Below are positions 37,626-47,116 of a DNA stretch of 64,000 nucleotides, piece after piece. Both the position numbers and the translations under genes were made by a program. Location of the stretch: the NCBI RefSeq assembly GCF_019219095.1, contig NZ_JAHUWH010000005.1:62001-126000 (forward strand), given 5' to 3'. The DNA comes from Acidovorax sp. sic0104 (GTDB taxonomy: Bacteria; Pseudomonadota; Gammaproteobacteria; Burkholderiales; Burkholderiaceae_C). The notes beneath the pieces were generated by a model. It searched no databases and had not been told where the DNA came from. It worked only from the letters and a program-made list of their open reading frames with translations. Every line of letters begins with the position of its first letter. Within the stretch, counting starts at the first letter, position 1.

Positions 37626-38587
37626 CCGCGCAGGAGACGCTCCAGGTCCGCGTGGTCAAGAAGACCGCCGAGGCCGAAGGCATCGCCAGCTTCGAACTCG
37701 CGCGCCTGGACGGCCAGCCCCTGCCGCCCTTCAGCGCGGGCTCGCACATCGACGTGCATGTCCCCGGTGGCATGGTGCGCCAGTACTCGCTGTGCAACGC
37801 CTCGCACGAGCAGCACCGCTACCGCATCGCCGTGCTGCGCGACCCCGCCTCGCGCGGCGGCTCGGTGGGCATGCACGAGCGCGTGACCGAAGGCGACGTG
37901 ATCACCATCAGCACGCCGCGCAACCACTTTGCGCTGCACCCGGCGCAGCACACGCTGCTGCTTGCGGGCGGCATCGGCGTGACGCCGCTGCTGTGCATGG
38001 CCGACCGCCTGGCGCGCACCGGCGCGGCCTTTGCGTTGCACTATTGCACGCGCTCGGCCGAGCGCACCGCGTTCGCCGGCGAAATCACCGCGTCCCCCAT
38101 GGCTCCGCACGTGCACTTTCACTTCGATGCAGGGGCGCCCGAGCAAAAGCTCGACCTGGCGTCCGTGCTGGCAGCGCCGGGGGACGACAAGCGCGTGTAC
38201 GTGTGCGGCCCGGCGGGCTTCATCGACCACGTGGTGAACACGGCCCAGACCATGGGCTGGGCGCAGGACCGCATCCACCTGGAATACTTTGGCGCGCCCA
38301 CGCAGGACACTTCGGGCGATGAAGGCTTCGAGGTGCGCATCGCGAGCACCGGCAAGACCTATGCGATTGCGCCGGGCATGTCGATCGTGGAAGCGCTGCG
38401 CGGCCAGGGCATCGACATCATGACCTCGTGCGAGCAGGGCGTGTGCGGCACCTGCATCACCCGCGTGCTGGAGGGCGAGGTGGACCACCGCGACATGTAC
38501 CTGACCGATGAGGAAAAGGCGAGCAACGAGCAGTTCATGCCCTGCTGCTCGCGCGCACGCAGCAAGCTGCTGGTGCTGGATTTGTGA
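37622..38587 (+). CDS. vanB: Vanillate O-demethylase reductase subunit
   Basis: The 321-residue reductase passes electrons from NADH to VanA. Order of domains: FMN-binding barrel (RQYSLCNAS, about residues 56-64), NAD-binding domain (LLLAGGIGVTPLLCMA; VYVCGPAGFID), and a C-terminal plant-type ferredoxin domain with CEQGVCGTC and a fourth cysteine in MPCCSRA. It overlaps vanA by four bases, so subunits are made together. Confidence 0.95.
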   Translation: MTAQETLQVRVVKKTAEAEGIASFELARLDGQPLPPFSAGSHIDVHVPGGMVRQYSLCNASHEQHRYRIAVLRDPASRGGSVGMHERVTEGDVITISTPRNHFALHPAQHTLLLAGGIGVTPLLCMADRLARTGAAFALHYCTRSAERTAFAGEITASPMAPHVHFHFDAGAPEQKLDLASVLAAPGDDKRVYVCGPAGFIDHVVNTAQTMGWAQDRIHLEYFGAPTQDTSGDEGFEVRIASTGKTYAIAPGMSIVEALRGQGIDIMTSCEQGVCGTCITRVLEGEVDHRDMYLTDEEKASNEQFMPCCSRARSKLLVLDL

Positions 38588-38724
38588 GCGCTGCGGCGGC
38601 GATGGCCGCAGGCTGATGCGAAGACGCCGGCGCCATGCCGCATGGCGCGGGGTGGCTGTATGACAAGCTGCGCGCGGGCCCCAGCCAGCGAAGGCGCGCC
38701 TGCGCAATGCAGGCGCCACCTTCG

Positions 38725-38747
38725 GTTGCTATCGTTCACATAGCAAC
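38725..38747. repeat. Repeat family A-like palindrome after vanB
   Basis: GTTGCTAT and ATAGCAAC pair around a seven-base loop, between the convergent vanB and hpf-like genes. It may act as a weak terminator. No gene is seen in 38588-38797. Confidence 0.5.
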
Positions 38748-38797
38748 AAAATGAGTATCGGAGAGCGCCAGCGAGGTATGGGTTGCAACATTCAACT

Positions 38798-39166
38798 TCA
38801 GCCTGCAGCGGCGGCATCCGACGCGTCCAGCGTGCGGATGGTGTCACGCCCATGGCGGTCTTTGGCGCGGCCCAGGTCGGTGTCGAGCGCGCGGGCCAGC
38901 TTGTCGACCGAAGAGATGAACGCCCGGCCCATCTCGCTGGCGTCGTCGGCCACAGAGATCGGCTGACGGCCGGTGACGCGCGCCTCGATGCGACAGCGCT
39001 TGTCGTTGGCACCGGACTTGCCTGCGTCGAGGTCGCTCAAGAACACATCCAGCCGCGTCACATGGTCCTGAAAGCGCGACAGCCGGCTCTTGGCTTCGGT
39101 GGCGATCCAATCGCTGAGGGATTCGCCGCCTTCGATGTGGTCGTCCGTATTGACTTGTACTTGCAT
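38798..39166 (-). CDS. HPF/RaiA-family ribosome-associated protein
   Basis: A 122-residue protein with the S30AE/HPF core: MQVQVNTDDHIEGGESLSDW, SRFQDHVTRLDVFLSDLDAGKSG, KRCRIEARVTGRQPISVAD and AFISSVDKLARALDTDLGRAK. Family members bind the 30S subunit and promote hibernation or protect idle ribosomes. The ATG at 39166 is preceded by a strong AAGGAG; the longer frame is unnecessary. Being monocistronic and apart from rpoN/raiA suggests an accessory paralogue, perhaps stress-induced. Confidence 0.82.
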   Translation of the reverse strand: MQVQVNTDDHIEGGESLSDWIATEAKSRLSRFQDHVTRLDVFLSDLDAGKSGANDKRCRIEARVTGRQPISVADDASEMGRAFISSVDKLARALDTDLGRAKDRHGRDTIRTLDASDAAAAG

Positions 39167-39384
39167 GGTGGTGCTCCTTGAGAAATCCAAGCGAAGGACC
39201 TTGCCCTGCCTTGTCTTGCGTCCCGGCTGGGCAGCCGTCCCGTGAACCCCCATGGTCGCACCTTCGGGGCGCTGCGCCCGTAAGAACCTGTTAGTCGCCG
39301 GGTCTTCCATGTGCATGGCGTGCAGAGGTCATTGCAATGTGGCGGGCTGCAGGGCGACCCGGCTGGCACAGCAGGCTTGCTCGC

Positions 39385-41403
39385 TCAGAGCTTGTCGAGC
39401 GCCACGGCAGGCGCCCACGCCGCACCCTCGGGCAGCAGGCGCGCAGCGGCCACGCGCTGCTGCAGGCGCAGCGCCGCCGCATCGCCAGGAAGGCGTTGGA
39501 GTACTGCTGCCAGATGCGTGTCGGCGGCGTTCCAGTCGCGCGCATGGAACGCGTCGAGTGCGCTCTGGCTCGCCTGGCAGGCCGCAGTGTCCTCGCAGGG
39601 TGTGAACACGCGCACCGGCTCGGTCTTGCCCTTCACGATCACATCGTCCAGCGGTCGCAGCGCCATGCCTGGCGGCAACTGCGCAGCAGTGGCGGCGGAC
39701 AGCAGGATCCCGGTGCCAAAGGCCTTGTTCGCGCCTTCCAGGCGCGCAGCCAGGTTCACGGCGTCGCCGATCGCGGTGTAGGAGAAGCGCTGCTCCGAGC
39801 CCACGTTGCCCACCACCACGCGGCCCGTGTGCAGCCCAATGCGCATGTGGATGGGCGGCAGCCCCCGCGCGCGCAGGTCCGCCGCCAGCGGCTCCATGGC
39901 CTGCTGCATGGCAACGGCCGCGCGCACCGCGTGCTCGGCATGCTGCGCGTCGGGCAGCGGCGCGCCCCAGAAGGCCATGACCGCGTCGCCGATGAACTTG
40001 TCCACCGTGCCGCCGGTGGCATGCACGATGGGCGTCATCGCATTGAAGTAACCGGTGAGCACCTCCACCGTCTGCTCGGCCGTGAGCTGCTCGGACAGCG
40101 TGGTGAAGTTGGCCAGGTCGGTGAACATGAGCGTGACCTCGCGCGCCTCGCCGCCCAGGCGCAATAGTTCGGGCTGGGCGATCAGGCGCGAGACGACGGC
40201 AGGCGGCGCGTACTGCGCGAACATGGCGCGGATCTGCCGCGCGCGCTGGCGCACGGCGGCGTACCCCACCAGCGCTGCCGCTCCATGGATGGCCAGGACG
40301 CTCGCCGCCGGCAGCAGCGGCGGCCACCACAGGCGCCAACGGGCAAACAGCCACCACGATGTGGCGGCGATCATGGTCACCAGCGCCGCTGCGAGCACCG
40401 CCGCGCCAGCGGTGTGCAGCCTGCGGTTGGCCCGCAGCAGCAGCGGCAGCAGTGCGGCGATGAGGGCCAGGCTCCAGCCGTCGGACACACTGCGCAGCCC
40501 CCCGCCCGTCATGAAGTTGTCCACCAGCGTGGCCTGCAGCTCGACGCCCGGGAACAGCCGCTCGCCGCCCGCCGTTCCGAACGGCGAGTTGAACAGGTCG
40601 GCCTGCGTGCGCGACAGCTCCGTGGCCGTGCGGGCGGAGCGGCCCACAAGGACGATCTTGCCCTTGAAGAACCCGAGCGGCAGCAGGCCAGGCTCCAGCG
40701 CCTGGTAGTACGAGCGCGTATCGAAGGTGCCGCGCGGCCCCCGGTAGCCGATCCAGTCGAAATGGCGCAGCACGGGCGTAACGCCGCGCGCCTCGGCCGC
40801 GCGCTGCGCAAGCCGCAGCGCAAAGCCGCCCTGCGCCACGGGGGCACGCCGCACCACGAAGTCGTCGTCGGGCTCCACGCCCGCATCGCCCGACTCGGCA
40901 CCGGCATCGAGCAGGCGCTGCAGCGGCAGGATGTCCATCCACATCGACGCATTGCCACTGTCGATCTTCTCGCGCGTGGAGGCCAGCACCACCGGGCCCA
41001 CGTCGCTGATGGCGCGGGCCAGTGCGGCGTCCTCGGCCTCGGAGGTGGGCTCGGCGAACACCACGTCCAGGCCCACGGCGGCAGCCCCTTCGGCGTGCAG
41101 GCGCTGCAGCAGCGCAGCGTGCACGCTGCGGGGGAAGGGCCAGGCCTGCTGCAGTTCCTGGAAGGTGGGCTCATCGATCGCCAGGATCACCACGGGCAAC
41201 GTGGTGCGGTAGGGCGCCGTCAGAGTCGCGAGCACGTCGAAGGTCTTGAACTCCAGCACATGCCAGGTGCGGCTGAAAGTGGCGGCCCCCACCAGCAGCA
41301 GCGCCAGCACGCAGGCGCCCAGCGCCGTCCACCGCCGGCGGTGCCGCGCCGCCGGCGCCGCCCCTGCCGCGCGGTCAGAACCGGTAGCGCGCATCCAGGA
41401 CAT
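39385..41403 (-). CDS. CHASE2-domain adenylate/guanylate cyclase
   Basis: A 672-residue membrane cyclase: N-terminal helix (TALGACVLALLLVGAAT), extracytoplasmic CHASE2 sensor (about residues 50-340; VVILAIDEPTFQELQQAWPFPR, GLDVVFAEP, FFKGKIVLVGRSA), three helices (about 345-440) and a class III cyclase domain (LMFTDLANFTTLSEQL with metal Asp, TVDKFIGDAVMAFWGAP with the Lys that favours ATP, NVGSEQRFSYTAIGDAVNLAARLE). It makes a cyclic nucleotide in response to an unknown periplasmic cue. It starts inside the 3' end of the FecR-TPR-barrel gene (29-base overlap), so the two form one unit. Confidence 0.92.
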   Translation of the reverse strand: MSWMRATGSDRAAGAAPAARHRRRWTALGACVLALLLVGAATFSRTWHVLEFKTFDVLATLTAPYRTTLPVVILAIDEPTFQELQQAWPFPRSVHAALLQRLHAEGAAAVGLDVVFAEPTSEAEDAALARAISDVGPVVLASTREKIDSGNASMWMDILPLQRLLDAGAESGDAGVEPDDDFVVRRAPVAQGGFALRLAQRAAEARGVTPVLRHFDWIGYRGPRGTFDTRSYYQALEPGLLPLGFFKGKIVLVGRSARTATELSRTQADLFNSPFGTAGGERLFPGVELQATLVDNFMTGGGLRSVSDGWSLALIAALLPLLLRANRRLHTAGAAVLAAALVTMIAATSWWLFARWRLWWPPLLPAASVLAIHGAAALVGYAAVRQRARQIRAMFAQYAPPAVVSRLIAQPELLRLGGEAREVTLMFTDLANFTTLSEQLTAEQTVEVLTGYFNAMTPIVHATGGTVDKFIGDAVMAFWGAPLPDAQHAEHAVRAAVAMQQAMEPLAADLRARGLPPIHMRIGLHTGRVVVGNVGSEQRFSYTAIGDAVNLAARLEGANKAFGTGILLSAATAAQLPPGMALRPLDDVIVKGKTEPVRVFTPCEDTAACQASQSALDAFHARDWNAADTHLAAVLQRLPGDAAALRLQQRVAAARLLPEGAAWAPAVALDKL

Positions 41404-44400
41404 AGCGGGTCTTGCGGCGGTCCGACTTCGGGGCCCACAGGTTCATCGCAGCCACTCCGACGACCCAGTGCTTGTCCTGCGATTCCCAGAATCCCATCAG
41501 GTCCACGCCCCAGCCCGGCGCGATGCGGGTGAGGTTTTCCCTGTCCTCGAAGCGCTCCGACCGGTACACGGCGCGGCCACTCAGGTACAGGCGCTGCGGG
41601 CCGGCCCAGGTGGCGCCCAGCACGGCGGTATGGCGCGGGATGTACGGGATGCGGCCCACCGGCACATCCGCGTCGTAGCTGCGGCTCTCGCTGCCCTGGT
41701 AGAGGTACTTGGCATAGGCCGACCAGCGCCGGCTGAACATGTGGTTGACGCCCGCGCCCAGCGCCCTGAGCGTGCCGCTGTCGAAGCTGGGCGTGTCTTC
41801 CAGCAGGTCGGTGGTGGAGAGATTGGCGAGCTGCGCGTTGCGCATTTCCTCAAGGAACGGCAGGCTGGGCGTGCGCAGGTCCACGCCCACGGTGCCGGGG
41901 TTATGTATGCGCAGATGATCAGCGCGCAGGCTGAGGAATGTGCTCTGGCCCAGCTCCACGCCCACCTGCGCCACGGCGCGCTTGTGACGGCCGCCGGCTT
42001 CGACCAGCCGGTCCTCGACGGGGATGCCGGCCGTCTCCACGCTGGTGAGCGTAGAGACGCTCAGGGGCCGCAACCAGTCCTGGTAGGCCATGCGCACCGT
42101 GGTGCCCTGCGCCGGTTGCCAGACGATGCCCACGCGGGGCGTGACCACGCGCTCCATCTCGGCGCGGCGCGCGGCCTCTTCGGTCAGCTGTTCCAGGTTC
42201 ACGAGGTAGCTGCGCGTCAGGCCATCGACGCGGTGGCGTATCTGCTGCACGCCCAGCGCCGCATCCAGGCCCAGCGCGGGGTCAAGGCGCTGGGTCGTCG
42301 CCAGGGTCAAGGCGGTGTAGCGGCGGTCCACATGGTTGTAGCCATCCACAAGAAAAAAGTCGCGGTAAGTACCCACCCCGGGAATGTCGGCCGCCACCGC
42401 TGCGGCGCCGCCGATCAGGTTGTTCTGGCGCTCGCGCACATGCTCCAGGGCCACGCTCCAGCGGCTGCCCGGTGCGGTGTCCACCGTGTGCCGAAGCTGC
42501 AAGTCGTTGAACTGTTTGCGGGGCTCGCTGCCCACCCCCATCAGGCTGACGAAGGGTGGCTCCAGGTACAGCGTGGGATAGCCCGTGAGCAGAATGCTCT
42601 CCATGCTGCGTCCGAGCTTGATCCAGGTCTGTTCCGTGGGCCCCCAGCGGTAGGCCATGCCGAGGGCACCCTGCGTGCTCTTGTTGTCCATCGCGGTCTC
42701 GAACAGGTTCTGGCTGCGCAAGCGCATGTCGAACTGGTTCAGGTATGCGAACAGATTGATGCGCTCGGTGGGCTGCATGCCCACACCCACGGTGACAGCA
42801 CGCGCACGCACATCACCATAGCCACCCCGCACCGCCGGAGCACTGTTGACCTGCAGGTCGAACGGAAACTCGCTTGCATTCGCCGATTGGGCCTTGAAGA
42901 ACCACGACACCGGCACCTGGGTGTTGTTCATTCCGTTGAGCGTGACAGCAGGCGCTCGCATGCGGTACAGGTCTTTGTCCAGCGTCACCCCCACCGCCCC
43001 GTGCACCCCGGGCTGCTGCAGCAGCGACGAATACCGCTGGCTGGCCCCGAACGCCATCGGGTCCGTGAGAAAGCCCTGGAACAGCGCCGAATTCTTGTTG
43101 AACTCACCCGGATAGCGGTCGGCCAGGAACAGGTGGCTGCCGCCCCAGTACGGATAGAAGCTCTGCTGCGCCAGCTCCAGCGCCCAGTCCTCCATGCCGA
43201 AGAAGGCCAGCGACGCACCGAGGTTGGCGCTGCCCTTCTGGTCGTTCGCCACCTGATTGAGCGACTTCAGGTACGGCATGCGCTCCACCGCAGCACGCGC
43301 GGCCTCCACGGCCTCGCCCGGCTGGAACAGGTCGGTGTGGATCTGCGCGAGCAGCATGTAGGGCACCGGGTCCTTGTCGTCCAGGCTGCTGGCCTGGTGC
43401 AGCGTGGCCAACGCGTCCTGGTGGCGGCCGAGCTGGTAGTACGCCACGGCCGTCCAGGTCTTGGCTCGGGCATAGCGCGGCTCCATGACCCCGGCGCGCA
43501 GGAAGGCGTCGAGCGCCTGCTGCGGCTGGCCTTGCTTGAGGTGCAGCAGCCCCTGGCCGGTCAGCGCCACATAGTCCGCCGGGTTGTCACCCAGGGCCGT
43601 GGCGAACGCCGCGCCGGCTTCGGTGAACTGGTTGACGAAGGTCTCGAGTGTGCCCAGCTCGCCATGGGCGCCGGGCGCATCGCGCGATATGGCGATGGCG
43701 CGCTGCAGGTTTTGACGGGCGGGGGCAGGGTCTTCACGCTCTGTGTGCGCGCTGCCCAGGCCCTGCCAGCCGCGTGCATCGCCAGGGGCCAGTTGCGTAG
43801 CTTCGGCATAGGCGGCCAGGGTGGCGGGGGCATCGCCCCGGCGGCGGGCCAGCTCGGCGCGCACGAGAGCGATGTCGGCATGCGCGGTGCCCTGGGACGG
43901 CGCCAGCGTGGCAGAGGCTTCGTCCACGCGGTCGCTCAGCATCTGCACACGCGCCAGCTGGGCCACCAGCGCCGGGTGCGCGGGCCAGTGCTGGAGCGCC
44001 GCGCGCAAGGTTTGCGCCGCAGCGGGGCCATCACCGTCCATGAGCTGCAGGTCCGACTGCATCAGCCAGACAGGTAGCGGCGCGCCAGCTGGCGTGTTGA
44101 CGGCCACCTGCCGCGCGAGCTGGTCACGCGCCGTGGCGGTCTCGCCGGACAGGAGCGCAATCGCCGCCTCCATCACGGCGACCCACGGCGCCGGGGCACC
44201 CGCGCGGGACTGCGCCAGGGCCGCGCGGGCAGCGGCCATGTCGCGTGCCTGCAGCGCAGCGCGCACAGGCGCCAACCCTTCGGGCATGGGCTCGGCAGCC
44301 AGGTGCACCAGCGGATCGGCGCGCAGGGCGTTCACCCACTGGATGCGGTCGCGCGGCTGGCTCAGCACGAGCTTGACAGGGGCCTTGCCCACATCGGCGA

Positions 44401-44947
44401 CGGCGGCTTCATTGGCGCTCACCAGCACCTGGCCCTGCGCGTTGAAGAACTCCACCGTGCCCGACAGCACCGTGAGCAGCGTGCGGCCGTCGTCGTCCAC
44501 GGCCAGGTCCCAGTCGGTGCCCCGGATCGCGGCGGTGGCGGCAGGGGTCTCCAGGTTCAGGCGGCTGCCGTCGGCGCGGCGGGTCTGCGTCCAGGCGCGG
44601 CCCGCATTGAGCATCAGCGTCGTCACGGGCTGGGCCGGCGTGGCCACGCCCTTGACCTGCAGCACCGTGTTCTGGTGCAGGCGCAGCTGGGTGTCGTCGG
44701 CAAACAGCAGGGCCATCTTGGCCGCCTGGCGCGTGCGCACGAAATCTCCGGTGCCCAGCGCCTGGGCAGGACGGGCCGGCAGCCAGTCCGTGGCAGACGC
44801 AGAGCGCTGATCGCCCGCGCCCTGCAGGCTGACGATTTCCGCGGCAGCGCCAGGGGGCACCGCGGCCTGGGACAGCAGGGGCCAGGCAATGGCCGTCAGC
44901 GCGGCCAGCGCAGTGAGCGCGGGCCGACAATTTTTTTTGTGAAGCAT
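41375..44947 (-). CDS. FecR-domain, TPR and outer-membrane beta-barrel protein
   Basis: A 1190-residue exported protein. Signal peptide to about residue 28 (LSQA-AV); FecR domain at about 40-190 (GDFVRTRQAAKMALLFADDTQLRLHQNTVLQV, AAIRGTDWDLAVDDDGRTLLTVLSGTVEF); TPR-like helical repeats at about 215-560 (WQGLGSAHTEREDPAPARQNLQRAI, YVALTGQGLLHLKQGQPQQALDAF); then a beta-rich region to the end, with alternating aromatic strands and a terminal phenylalanine (VLDARYRF) as expected for BAM-inserted outer-membrane barrels. The three-part architecture joined to a CHASE2 cyclase gene is not a system I recognise. It might secrete or sense an envelope ligand and influence the cyclase. Confidence 0.85.
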   Translation of the reverse strand: MLHKKNCRPALTALAALTAIAWPLLSQAAVPPGAAAEIVSLQGAGDQRSASATDWLPARPAQALGTGDFVRTRQAAKMALLFADDTQLRLHQNTVLQVKGVATPAQPVTTLMLNAGRAWTQTRRADGSRLNLETPAATAAIRGTDWDLAVDDDGRTLLTVLSGTVEFFNAQGQVLVSANEAAVADVGKAPVKLVLSQPRDRIQWVNALRADPLVHLAAEPMPEGLAPVRAALQARDMAAARAALAQSRAGAPAPWVAVMEAAIALLSGETATARDQLARQVAVNTPAGAPLPVWLMQSDLQLMDGDGPAAAQTLRAALQHWPAHPALVAQLARVQMLSDRVDEASATLAPSQGTAHADIALVRAELARRRGDAPATLAAYAEATQLAPGDARGWQGLGSAHTEREDPAPARQNLQRAIAISRDAPGAHGELGTLETFVNQFTEAGAAFATALGDNPADYVALTGQGLLHLKQGQPQQALDAFLRAGVMEPRYARAKTWTAVAYYQLGRHQDALATLHQASSLDDKDPVPYMLLAQIHTDLFQPGEAVEAARAAVERMPYLKSLNQVANDQKGSANLGASLAFFGMEDWALELAQQSFYPYWGGSHLFLADRYPGEFNKNSALFQGFLTDPMAFGASQRYSSLLQQPGVHGAVGVTLDKDLYRMRAPAVTLNGMNNTQVPVSWFFKAQSANASEFPFDLQVNSAPAVRGGYGDVRARAVTVGVGMQPTERINLFAYLNQFDMRLRSQNLFETAMDNKSTQGALGMAYRWGPTEQTWIKLGRSMESILLTGYPTLYLEPPFVSLMGVGSEPRKQFNDLQLRHTVDTAPGSRWSVALEHVRERQNNLIGGAAAVAADIPGVGTYRDFFLVDGYNHVDRRYTALTLATTQRLDPALGLDAALGVQQIRHRVDGLTRSYLVNLEQLTEEAARRAEMERVVTPRVGIVWQPAQGTTVRMAYQDWLRPLSVSTLTSVETAGIPVEDRLVEAGGRHKRAVAQVGVELGQSTFLSLRADHLRIHNPGTVGVDLRTPSLPFLEEMRNAQLANLSTTDLLEDTPSFDSGTLRALGAGVNHMFSRRWSAYAKYLYQGSESRSYDADVPVGRIPYIPRHTAVLGATWAGPQRLYLSGRAVYRSERFEDRENLTRIAPGWGVDLMGFWESQDKHWVVGVAAMNLWAPKSDRRKTRYVLDARYRF

Positions 44948-45241
44948 TCGTGGGGCTCTCCGGGAGACTCTGAACAGGCGTCACCCGGCGGCCCTCCCTG
45001 GCGCCAAGTGCACGGAAATTATCGCGAGCACGAAAGAATGCGTCGTATCACGCAACAGATTCAGCAAAACATTTCATGAAGAAAGCCACATTTCGCAGCA
45101 CTGCATCGCAGAAGGCCGACGCGTGCAGGGGTGCAGGCCGCTCTCCTACAGACGCGCCACGGGCTGCGGTGCTACAACGTTGGTACCTGTTGTTCACTGC
45201 ACGGCAGCACCGTTTCAGCGTGCTGCCCGGAGCCCGCACCC

Positions 45242-46126
45242 ATGCCCGATGACCGTCGCCTCAAGATTGGTTTGTCCGCCTGCTTCCAGCACGCCGATCC
45301 GACCCGCCCGCTGTTCACCAACAAGACGCTGCAGTATGTAGAGCAGTCCATCGCGCATTGGATCATGTCGGCCGGCGCCATGGTGGTGATGGTGCCCTGC
45401 CCCACCGGCGAGACGGCGCGCGGCGACGTGACGCTGGCGCACTACGCGCAGTGGCTTGACGGCGTGGTGATGCATGGAGGCGCGGACGTGTGGCCGGGCA
45501 ACTACGGCGAGGAGCCGCTGCGCGAGGAATGGATCGGCGACCGCGTGCGCGACCTGTACGACCTGGCGGTCGTGAAGGCGTTCGCCGAGGTGCGCAAGCC
45601 CATCTTCGGCGTGTGCCGGGGGCTGCAGCTGATCAACGTGGCATTCGGCGGCGCGCTCTACCAGGACCTGCAGACCCAGCATCCCGGCGCATTGCAGCAC
45701 CGCAATGCGTCCACATACGACCAGCACTTTCACGACATCAACATCGTCGAAGGAACGCGCCTGGCGCAGCTGTACCCCGAGAAGCCCAGAGCCCGCGTCA
45801 ACAGCATCCACCACCAGGGCATCAAGCGGGTCGCCCCTGACTTCGTCGTGGAAGCACTGAGCGAGCCCGACGGCGTACCCGAAGCCATTCGCCTGCAGGC
45901 CGGGCCGGGGCGAGGCTACATCGCCGCCACGCAGTGGCATCCCGAGTTCCACAAGGTCGGTGCCGACACGCTGGACGACACCGCCATCCTGCAGGACTTC
46001 CTGGCCGCATGCGCCGAAGCCAAGGCCCACCCGCAGCCCTCAGGCCACCCCACCGGCATGCGCGACCGCGCCACGCGGCTGCTGCGTCAGGCACTGCGCA
46101 GGGACCGCAGCCGGGCCGCCAAGTAG
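45242..46126 (+). CDS. Class I glutamine amidotransferase-like gamma-glutamyl hydrolase (PuuD family)
   Basis: A 294-residue protein of the peptidase C26 family. The catalytic triad is seen as Cys in FGVCRGLQLIN and His-Glu in QWHPEFH; HGGADVWPGNYGEEP and NSIHHQGIKRVAPDF are family motifs. E. coli PuuD hydrolyses gamma-glutamyl-gamma-aminobutyrate in putrescine breakdown; the substrate here is open. The ATG at 45242 is taken over an upstream extension. The last 87 bases overlap the convergent LysR gene. The upstream gap 44948-45241 contains an AT-rich divergent promoter region. Confidence 0.85.
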   Translation: MPDDRRLKIGLSACFQHADPTRPLFTNKTLQYVEQSIAHWIMSAGAMVVMVPCPTGETARGDVTLAHYAQWLDGVVMHGGADVWPGNYGEEPLREEWIGDRVRDLYDLAVVKAFAEVRKPIFGVCRGLQLINVAFGGALYQDLQTQHPGALQHRNASTYDQHFHDINIVEGTRLAQLYPEKPRARVNSIHHQGIKRVAPDFVVEALSEPDGVPEAIRLQAGPGRGYIAATQWHPEFHKVGADTLDDTAILQDFLAACAEAKAHPQPSGHPTGMRDRATRLLRQALRRDRSRAAK

Positions 46127-47032
46127 CGCCGCCGGCAGCACAGCGCCGACCGCGGCCTCCATCTGCTCGCGCAACCAGCGATGCGCCGCATCCTGCTGGT
46201 GGCGCACATGCCAGACCATGTACATCGGCAACTGCGGGCATGGCACCGGCACCGGTGCGCTGGCCAGGCCCGCAAGTGCGGTGCGCGACAGCAGCGACGG
46301 TGCCGTGGCGAGCAGTGGCGTGCCGCGCACGAACGCTGGCAGCGCGGCAAAGCCGGGCACGCGCACGGCAAAGCGGCGGTGGTGGCCGCGCTCTTCGAGC
46401 TGCCGGTCCAGGTCCAGGCCCCGGTGCGCCTCGTAGGCCACGGTGACGTGGTCGGCAGCGAGGTAGTCCGCCACCTCGGCAGGCGCGCTGCGCATGCAGG
46501 GGTCGTAGAACACGCGGTAGTGGTCCGCGAACAGGCGCTTTTGCAGGATGTCGGTGCCGTCAGGCGGGCGCGGGCTGATCACCATTTGGCAGGCATCCGA
46601 GCGCAGCAGCTCTGCTCCTGGGGCGCCACTGGGCACGATGCGCAGGGCGACGCCGGGCGCCGCCTCGCGCAGGCGTTGCGCAACCACAGGCAGCAGGAGG
46701 TCGCGCTGGAAGTCGTTGGCCGCGATGGTCAGCTGCGCGGCCCACCGTGCGGGCTCGAACTGCGGGCCGCGCGCAAACTGCTCCATCTGCCGTAGCAGCT
46801 CGCGCGCTGGCGCAGCCAGGCTGTCCGCCCGCGCAGTGGGAACGATGCCCCGCCCGCGCTTGACGAACAGCGGGTCACCCGTGATGGCCCGCAGCTTGCC
46901 CAGCAGGTGGCTCACCGCCGACTGCGTGACGCCCAGGCGCGCGGCCGCGGCGGTGATGCTGCCGGTCTCCAGCACGGCCACCAGCAGCTGCAGCAGGTGC
47001 GCATCCAGGTGCGACCAATCGATTTCGCTCAT
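46040..47032 (-). CDS. LysR-family regulator next to a second LigAB-type dioxygenase
   Basis: A 330-residue LysR protein: LLQLLVAVLETGSITAAAARLGVTQSAVSHLLGKLR forms the winged helix (about residues 10-45), followed by a NodD/PcpR-like effector domain (QLTIAANDFQRDLLLPVVAQRL). The ATG at 47032 (MSEIDWSHLD) is preferred to a longer frame. It is divergent from the ligA/ligB-like pair with 84 bases between starts and is the probable regulator of that pair. The 3' end overlaps the convergent hydrolase gene by 87 bases. Confidence 0.88.
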   Translation of the reverse strand: MSEIDWSHLDAHLLQLLVAVLETGSITAAAARLGVTQSAVSHLLGKLRAITGDPLFVKRGRGIVPTARADSLAAPARELLRQMEQFARGPQFEPARWAAQLTIAANDFQRDLLLPVVAQRLREAAPGVALRIVPSGAPGAELLRSDACQMVISPRPPDGTDILQKRLFADHYRVFYDPCMRSAPAEVADYLAADHVTVAYEAHRGLDLDRQLEERGHHRRFAVRVPGFAALPAFVRGTPLLATAPSLLSRTALAGLASAPVPVPCPQLPMYMVWHVRHQQDAAHRWLREQMEAAVGAVLPAALLGGPAAVPAQCLTQQPRGAVAHAGGVA

Positions 47033-47116
47033 GGATCCGATGATCCCGGCCCCCTTCATCTTTGGCAATGCGCGCCCGACACTGCAGTCTGACCTGCATC
47101 AAGCCAAGGAGACATC

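Noticed and set aside
41246-44077. 943-codon open frame opposite the FecR-TPR-barrel gene
   Set aside because: No family features and shadow-like composition; the minus-strand gene has a signal peptide and recognisable domains.
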